Source: a candidate division TA06 bacterium SM23_40
GTDB lineage: Bacteria; LJUI01; SM1-40
Direction of reading: 5' to 3'
Length of the DNA stretch: 11,480 nucleotides
NCBI GenBank assembly: GCA_001303705.1
Contig: LJUI01000078.1
Span: forward strand, 1-11,480
Under the pieces are notes generated by a model. It was not told where the DNA came from. It saw only the letters and a list, made by a program, of their open reading frames with translations, and made no database searches. The position numbers and the translations under genes are program-made. Positions within the stretch are counted from its first letter, which is position 1. Each line of letters begins with the position of its first letter. Below, piece by piece: positions 7,841 through 11,480 of this stretch.

Positions 7841-7858
7841 CGAGGAGGTGATGTTAGA

Positions 7859-9700
7859 ATGCTGCGGAGCATTGTTGTCCTGAGTGTAGGTTCTGCGCTC
7901 GCGCTGGCACTCTGGGTGCCGGCGACCCTGCAGGCTGTGGGGGATGCACATCCGGCTGCTCCGGTGAGGAGCGATGACGCGGTGGAATGGTCCGCCGGAG
8001 CCATTGAGAGCGAGTTCCCCAACACCCAGAGCATCGACCACGATATCGGCCAGCTCTGGCTCACGGTGACGAACTGGGGGTGTTTCGGTCCGAGCTATCC
8101 CGGCTATCAGGCCGGATGCGTCTTCCCCGCCGGGTCGAACACGACCTATCTCTATTGGGGAACGCTGTGGATCGGATCTATCGACGATACGGGTGACACG
8201 CTCGTGACCGCAGCCTGGGAGTACGACGAGTGGCCACTGCCGTGGTCTGGATGGTGTTTCCTCCCCGGGCCGCTCGACGGGATCGACGACGAGAAGGACA
8301 GCGTTCGGGTGGAGCAGGTGATCTCGGAGCAGGACTATATCGCTTGCTACAGTGACACGGCTACTCACGAAACGTGGCCTGATTACGTTGGTCCCGGTCA
8401 CACGCCGCAGGGAATCGAGGTGACGCAGCGGACTTACGCGTGGGGTCGCTCCCACCTGGAGGATTTCGTCGTCCTCGACTTCTCGCTGAAGAATGTAGGC
8501 TTCAGAACTCTCCACAACGTGTACATGGCACTCCACATGGACCCCGACTGTGGTCATTGGTTGGATCAGCCCATGTGGGAGACAGGCTGGGACGATGTGA
8601 CCGGCTTGCGGCGGTGGCGCGCTCCTGGTGACACGCTGTGGCCCGGAGGGACGACGTTCTACTCCGACCTCTATCCTGGAGGGATCGATGTCGGGGGAGA
8701 GGCGAAGGTCGAGTCTCCCACTGACTGTATCAATCTAGCGTGGGCTGCCGATGGTTCAGGGGTATCGGATCCCGATCGGTGGCACACGCCGTGTGCAACC
8801 GGGATGAGACTGCTGCGCGCGTCGAACCCGTGTGCGGAGATAGCATACAACTGGTGGGCGGTGTATGAGTGGGATCCGTGGTACGGTAACGAGGAGGTGT
8901 GGGGGCCTACTGATCCCGCCAATCCCTACGACGTCGGGGTGCCGGGAAATGATGATGAGCGGTACAGGGTGATGTCCAACCGGTACATCGATCCAGATCA
9001 GCTCGACCCGGTGAATGGCTCGCACGCGGTGCCCAGGGAGACGAGCTACCTCGTCTCGGTGGGCCCGCTCCTCCCCGTGGGGGGTGACCCGCGCCATCCC
9101 GATGGGTATTCATTCGCCCCCGGGGATTCGGCATTCGTCACGCTCGTCTACACGGGGGGAGAGGAGTTCCACGAGGACTTCGTGGTTCCGTCTGGCCCCG
9201 GCTTGTACGAGGGCCACTACGACTTCGCTGACATCGCGACGAATGCGTACCTCGCATACAGGATTTTCGATACGCCCGGTCTGGACACCGATGGCGACGG
9301 GTATCGCGGAGCGTACGTCGTGTACGTCTCCGGGGACACCGTGTGGGTGACGGGCGACGGGGTCCCCGACGTGGCCGCGGCTGCCGACCCGCCCGAGGAG
9401 GAACCCGCGTCCGGGCCTCCGGCAGAGATCGGCCTCCTGGGGATGTGGCCGAATCCGTGCGAGAATCGGCTCTTGATCCGGTACGCATTGCGCGAGGCTG
9501 AGCAGGTGGAAGTGAAGATCTACAACCTGCTCGGCCAGCTCGTGGCCACGTTACTCGATCGCGTGGAAGATGCGGGGGTGCATGAGTTAGTCTGGGACAC
9601 GCGCGATGCGTCGGGAAGGGAGCTGGCCTCGGGCGTCTATTTCTGCCGGTACCTGGCCGGCCGGGTCGGGGGCAAGGCCAGCTTCGTCGTGGTGCGCTGA
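7859..9700 (+). CDS. Secreted protein with FlgD-like / type IX secretion-style C-terminal domain
   Basis: The product has 613 residues. The ATG at 7859 follows AGGAGG (7843-7848) by 10 bases. Residues 1-27 form a signal peptide. The body (about 45-505) is rich in Trp, Gly, Asp and Tyr, with motifs such as LWLTVTNWGCFG, TLWIGSIDDTGDTL and RTYAWGRSHLEDFVVLDFSLKNVG. These resemble a large family of uncharacterised secreted proteins that I associate with FCB-group and Eisenbacteria-like genomes (recognition from memory). A DTDGDGYRG loop near residue 480 may bind calcium. A Pro/Glu-rich linker (about 505-522) leads to the last 90 residues, which match FlgD-like Ig / Por secretion tails: MWPNPCENRLLIRYAL, VKIYNLLGQLVATL, HELVWDTRDASGRELASGVYF, and an Arg at the very end. 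In such genomes this tail often directs outer membrane export and surface attachment by type IX secretion. It is the only protein here with this tail; it lacks the LPNGNPY module of its neighbours. REP-like repeat clusters flank the gene on both sides. No enzymatic motif is seen. Confidence 0.94.
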   Translation: MLRSIVVLSVGSALALALWVPATLQAVGDAHPAAPVRSDDAVEWSAGAIESEFPNTQSIDHDIGQLWLTVTNWGCFGPSYPGYQAGCVFPAGSNTTYLYWGTLWIGSIDDTGDTLVTAAWEYDEWPLPWSGWCFLPGPLDGIDDEKDSVRVEQVISEQDYIACYSDTATHETWPDYVGPGHTPQGIEVTQRTYAWGRSHLEDFVVLDFSLKNVGFRTLHNVYMALHMDPDCGHWLDQPMWETGWDDVTGLRRWRAPGDTLWPGGTTFYSDLYPGGIDVGGEAKVESPTDCINLAWAADGSGVSDPDRWHTPCATGMRLLRASNPCAEIAYNWWAVYEWDPWYGNEEVWGPTDPANPYDVGVPGNDDERYRVMSNRYIDPDQLDPVNGSHAVPRETSYLVSVGPLLPVGGDPRHPDGYSFAPGDSAFVTLVYTGGEEFHEDFVVPSGPGLYEGHYDFADIATNAYLAYRIFDTPGLDTDGDGYRGAYVVYVSGDTVWVTGDGVPDVAAAADPPEEEPASGPPAEIGLLGMWPNPCENRLLIRYALREAEQVEVKIYNLLGQLVATLLDRVEDAGVHELVWDTRDASGRELASGVYFCRYLAGRVGGKASFVVVR

Positions 9701-9726
9701 GCTGGCTGAAGGCTCCGCGTTAGGAG

Positions 9727-9885
9727 TCGGGGACGTACCTGGGTTTTGAAGGTTATTGCCACAACAAGGGGGAACGTACCTAGATTTCGAAGGTTATTGG
9801 CAAGAAATGCTACGATAACCTTCAATTCCTAGGTACGTCCCCGGTGTGCGTTCAATAACCTCTATTTCCTAGGTACGTCCCCGGG
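9727..9885. repeat. REP-like repeat cluster 2 (two direct and two inverted copies) between convergent genes
   Basis: Four copies of a unit with core GGGGACGTACCTAGG, about five bases, and GAAGGTTATTG are present. Two lie on the plus strand (about 9727-9760 and 9767-9803; the shared ACGTACC starts 41 bp apart) and two on the minus strand (about 9813-9844 and 9853-9885, 40 bp apart). The pairs face each other, so the region can fold into one long interrupted hairpin or several smaller ones. The unit is a sibling of that at 7383-7500, with TACC replacing TTGG in the core and the same period. The last copy directly abuts the stop codon of the minus-strand gene at 9886, and the first lies 26 bases after the stop of the 7859 gene. 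It may act as a bidirectional terminator; origin as a REP/RAYT-type mobile repeat is inferred. Confidence 0.9.
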
Positions 9886-11480
9886 TTATTGCCAGTTCTC
9901 GATGATGGTGAATTCGAAGGTGCGGCCGTCGACCGCCTCGTTGGGCAGGCGGTACAGGACCGCCCTGTACTGGTAATCACCGTACGGCGCAGCCACGGGA
10001 ATGTGGTGGCTCAGCTCCACCGTTCTCGTCTGCCCCGGCTGCAATGTGGCCTGTATGGGGCCAAGCACGGGATTCCCCTGATAGGGATTCCCGTTCGGCA
10101 GCACCACGTCGGCCCTGAAGTAGACGTTCTGCACCTGGTTGGTCGTGTTGACCGCAGTAGCCTCATAGACGAGGGTCTCTCCCGGTATGAGTATCTTCTC
10201 CTGGAGCTCGACCTCCAGCCGCACGTCCGGAAGATCGACGGCGAAGAAATCGAGATACTCCTCCATGAGCTCGGCTTTCGTGCTGGGCGAGACACCATCT
10301 ACCAGCCCGCCGAACTCGTAGGATGTGCCGACGGTCCGGTAGGTGCCGGAATCGTAGGCTACGCCACAGCCGGCGCCATCATCCGGGTTGACGAAGATCC
10401 GCACTGCCGATCCAGCCGCGTCGATGTGATCTACCGAATAGTTCCCGCCGCCGTACTGGAATGTCATGCCCTGAGTGAAGGTGCCAGCCTCTCCGTCGAC
10501 CTGGGATAGATCGTTCGATCCGTCCCCCGCCGCGGAGATCGAGAAGAGCGGACCGAAGTCGTATCCTCCGATCAGAGGATCAGCATACCAGGCATCTCCG
10601 CCCTCGAGGTAGACATTGCCGCAGCTCTCGATATAGGAGACGATCCTCTCCGCTTCATCGCTCCCGTCGTACACGACATAGTTCGCAGGACCCATGCCAA
10701 GGCAGGTGAAGAGACCGGTGAGTCGATCGAGATCGATGCGCGACAGCGAATCGATCACTGTCGCCGCAGCGCCTGACGCTTCGAGCGCCGTCACCAACTC
10801 CGGCCCGGAAGATGATGAGAGCGCCGGTTCCCAGATCCCGAATCTGAACTCGGGCCAAGAGACATAGCGATGCTCACACCCGATCCAATCCTTGTATGTG
10901 ACATAGGAGTGGCTCGAGCCGGTGATCTTCCCCTTCACGGCAACGGCGATCTTCGGCGGGAATCCACCCAGACCAAGCGTGTTCGTCGTCACCTTCACGG
11001 CAAGCGAAGGGAGGGTCACCGACCATCCTGACGGGTGATCATTTCCCAGGTCGAACGTCTTCTCCGTACTCCCGTCCAGGAACGAGAACGGATTCGCCAC
11101 GCTCACCATCACCTGGCAACTGTCGGCGAGATCCTGCCCTTCATACGGATGCGGCCCCGGGTATGTCAGCCGCACGCAGACCTCAAACGTATCGGGGAGC
11201 TCCCCGCCCCAGGACGAATGGACATCGACCTGCCACGGAGTCGACAGTAGTCCCCAACGGCTCCACTGGGTCCACAGATCATCGACCAGAAGCGCCTGGT
11301 TGAAGTGCACGTCCGGACCGTGGTACAGCCCGCTGTACCATGGGTCGTGCACGATGAAGACGTCAAGGTCGTCATCGTACCCTTTTATCACCCTGAAGTG
11401 CCCGCTGTAGTGATTGACGTCATACCAGCTCAGGATGAGGATGGGATAGTTCTGTGAGATGAGTCTCCTGAGATCGTCGT
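9886..11480 (-). CDS. Partial C39-like cysteine peptidase fused to GATase1-like domain and shared C-terminal module
   Basis: The gene runs off the right edge and ends at TAA (9886-9888). The frame stays open to 11480, so the GTG at 11391 is not the true start. The upstream part reads ILSWYDVNHYSGHFRVIKGYDDDLDVFIVHDPWYSG. This matches the His and Asp regions of C39-like peptidases (Peptidase_C39_2 type): the His of SGHF and the Asp of HDPW are the likely catalytic residues, while the catalytic Cys would lie beyond the window. A beta-rich region follows (about 11240-10815 in plus coordinates). Then comes a GATase1-like domain (about 10810-10235) with SYIESCGNVYLEGGDAWYAD, clearly homologous to the same domain of the 439 gene. 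The last 110 residues (about 10225-9889) are the shared C-terminal module (LPNGNPYQGNPVLGP, then a variant end EFTI). The product is probably secreted like its relatives, but its N-terminus is not visible. It converges on the 7859 gene across repeat cluster 2. Confidence 0.92.
   Translation of the reverse strand, partial: DDLRRLISQNYPILILSWYDVNHYSGHFRVIKGYDDDLDVFIVHDPWYSGLYHGPDVHFNQALLVDDLWTQWSRWGLLSTPWQVDVHSSWGGELPDTFEVCVRLTYPGPHPYEGQDLADSCQVMVSVANPFSFLDGSTEKTFDLGNDHPSGWSVTLPSLAVKVTTNTLGLGGFPPKIAVAVKGKITGSSHSYVTYKDWIGCEHRYVSWPEFRFGIWEPALSSSSGPELVTALEASGAAATVIDSLSRIDLDRLTGLFTCLGMGPANYVVYDGSDEAERIVSYIESCGNVYLEGGDAWYADPLIGGYDFGPLFSISAAGDGSNDLSQVDGEAGTFTQGMTFQYGGGNYSVDHIDAAGSAVRIFVNPDDGAGCGVAYDSGTYRTVGTSYEFGGLVDGVSPSTKAELMEEYLDFFAVDLPDVRLEVELQEKILIPGETLVYEATAVNTTNQVQNVYFRADVVLPNGNPYQGNPVLGPIQATLQPGQTRTVELSHHIPVAAPYGDYQYRAVLYRLPNEAVDGRTFEFTIIENWQ

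Larger units (their letters stand above)
7378..7858. other. 481-bp noncoding stretch between the propeller gene and the FlgD-tail gene
   Basis: No convincing gene lies here. The longest frame (7511-7819, +) starts with a GTG inside a promoter-like sequence, lacks a ribosome binding site, and has no recognisable motif or domain-like composition. In order the stretch holds: a REP-like repeat cluster (7383-7500), a sigma70-like promoter candidate (7514-7542), a GC-rich hairpin with a pyrimidine-rich tail (7718-7750), and an 11-bp inverted repeat (7783-7840) that ends beside the ribosome binding site of the next gene. The layout suggests a separate transcript with a leader of about 310 bases. Confidence 0.7.

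Noticed and set aside
9889-10509. 206-codon plus-strand frame opposite the C39-like gene
   Set aside because: It is antisense to the shared C-terminal module and GATase1-like domain, which are confirmed by homology to the 439 gene. It has no independent support.

Overview
The window reads as bacterial chromosome, fairly GC-rich, that encodes almost only large secreted multidomain proteins. Five of the six genes have their start or full length inside the window or its C-terminal half inside it; the four complete genes all begin with a typical signal peptide and have purine-rich Shine-Dalgarno sites. One product ends in a FlgD-like / type IX secretion (Por) style C-terminal domain. Together with the seven-bladed VCBS-like propeller and the Cys/Trp-rich secreted family at 7859, this suggests a member of the FCB superphylum or a neighbouring uncultured phylum (Eisenbacteria, Krumholzibacteria, Latescibacteria or WOR-3-like). 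That assignment is inference: there is no rRNA or housekeeping gene to test it.

Layout. 1-248 (+): the 3' end of a gene, of which only a conserved C-terminal module is visible. 439-3132 (+): a clan CD (legumain/caspase-like) cysteine peptidase with an EF-hand loop, two carboxypeptidase-regulatory-like domains, a GATase1-like domain and the C-terminal module. 3278-5341 (+): an M1 family zinc metallopeptidase with a divergent copy of the module. 5476-5603: a 16-bp tandem repeat array in the leader of the next gene. 5626-7377 (+): a seven-bladed VCBS/FG-GAP-like propeller with a 72-residue insertion in blade 7, ending in the module. 7378-7858: a 481-bp noncoding stretch with a REP-like repeat cluster, a candidate promoter, a GC-rich hairpin and an inverted repeat next to the ribosome binding site. 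7859-9700 (+): a secreted protein with a FlgD/Por-like tail. 9701-9885: a second REP-like cluster between convergent genes. 9886-11480 (-): the C-terminal part of a C39-like peptidase followed by the same GATase1-like domain and C-terminal module as in the 439 gene.

The unifying theme is modular. Five proteins with unrelated N-terminal domains (clan CD peptidase, M1 peptidase, propeller, C39-like peptidase, and one unseen) share a C-terminal beta-rich module of about 110 residues with the core motif LPNGNPYxGNPxxGP. Two of them also share the preceding roughly 200-residue GATase1-like domain. The module is probably an Ig-like surface-attachment, sorting or stalk domain, and the locus looks like an expanded family of extracellular degradative or binding proteins built by domain shuffling. 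The genes are spaced 145-481 bp apart, so they are probably not one tight operon.
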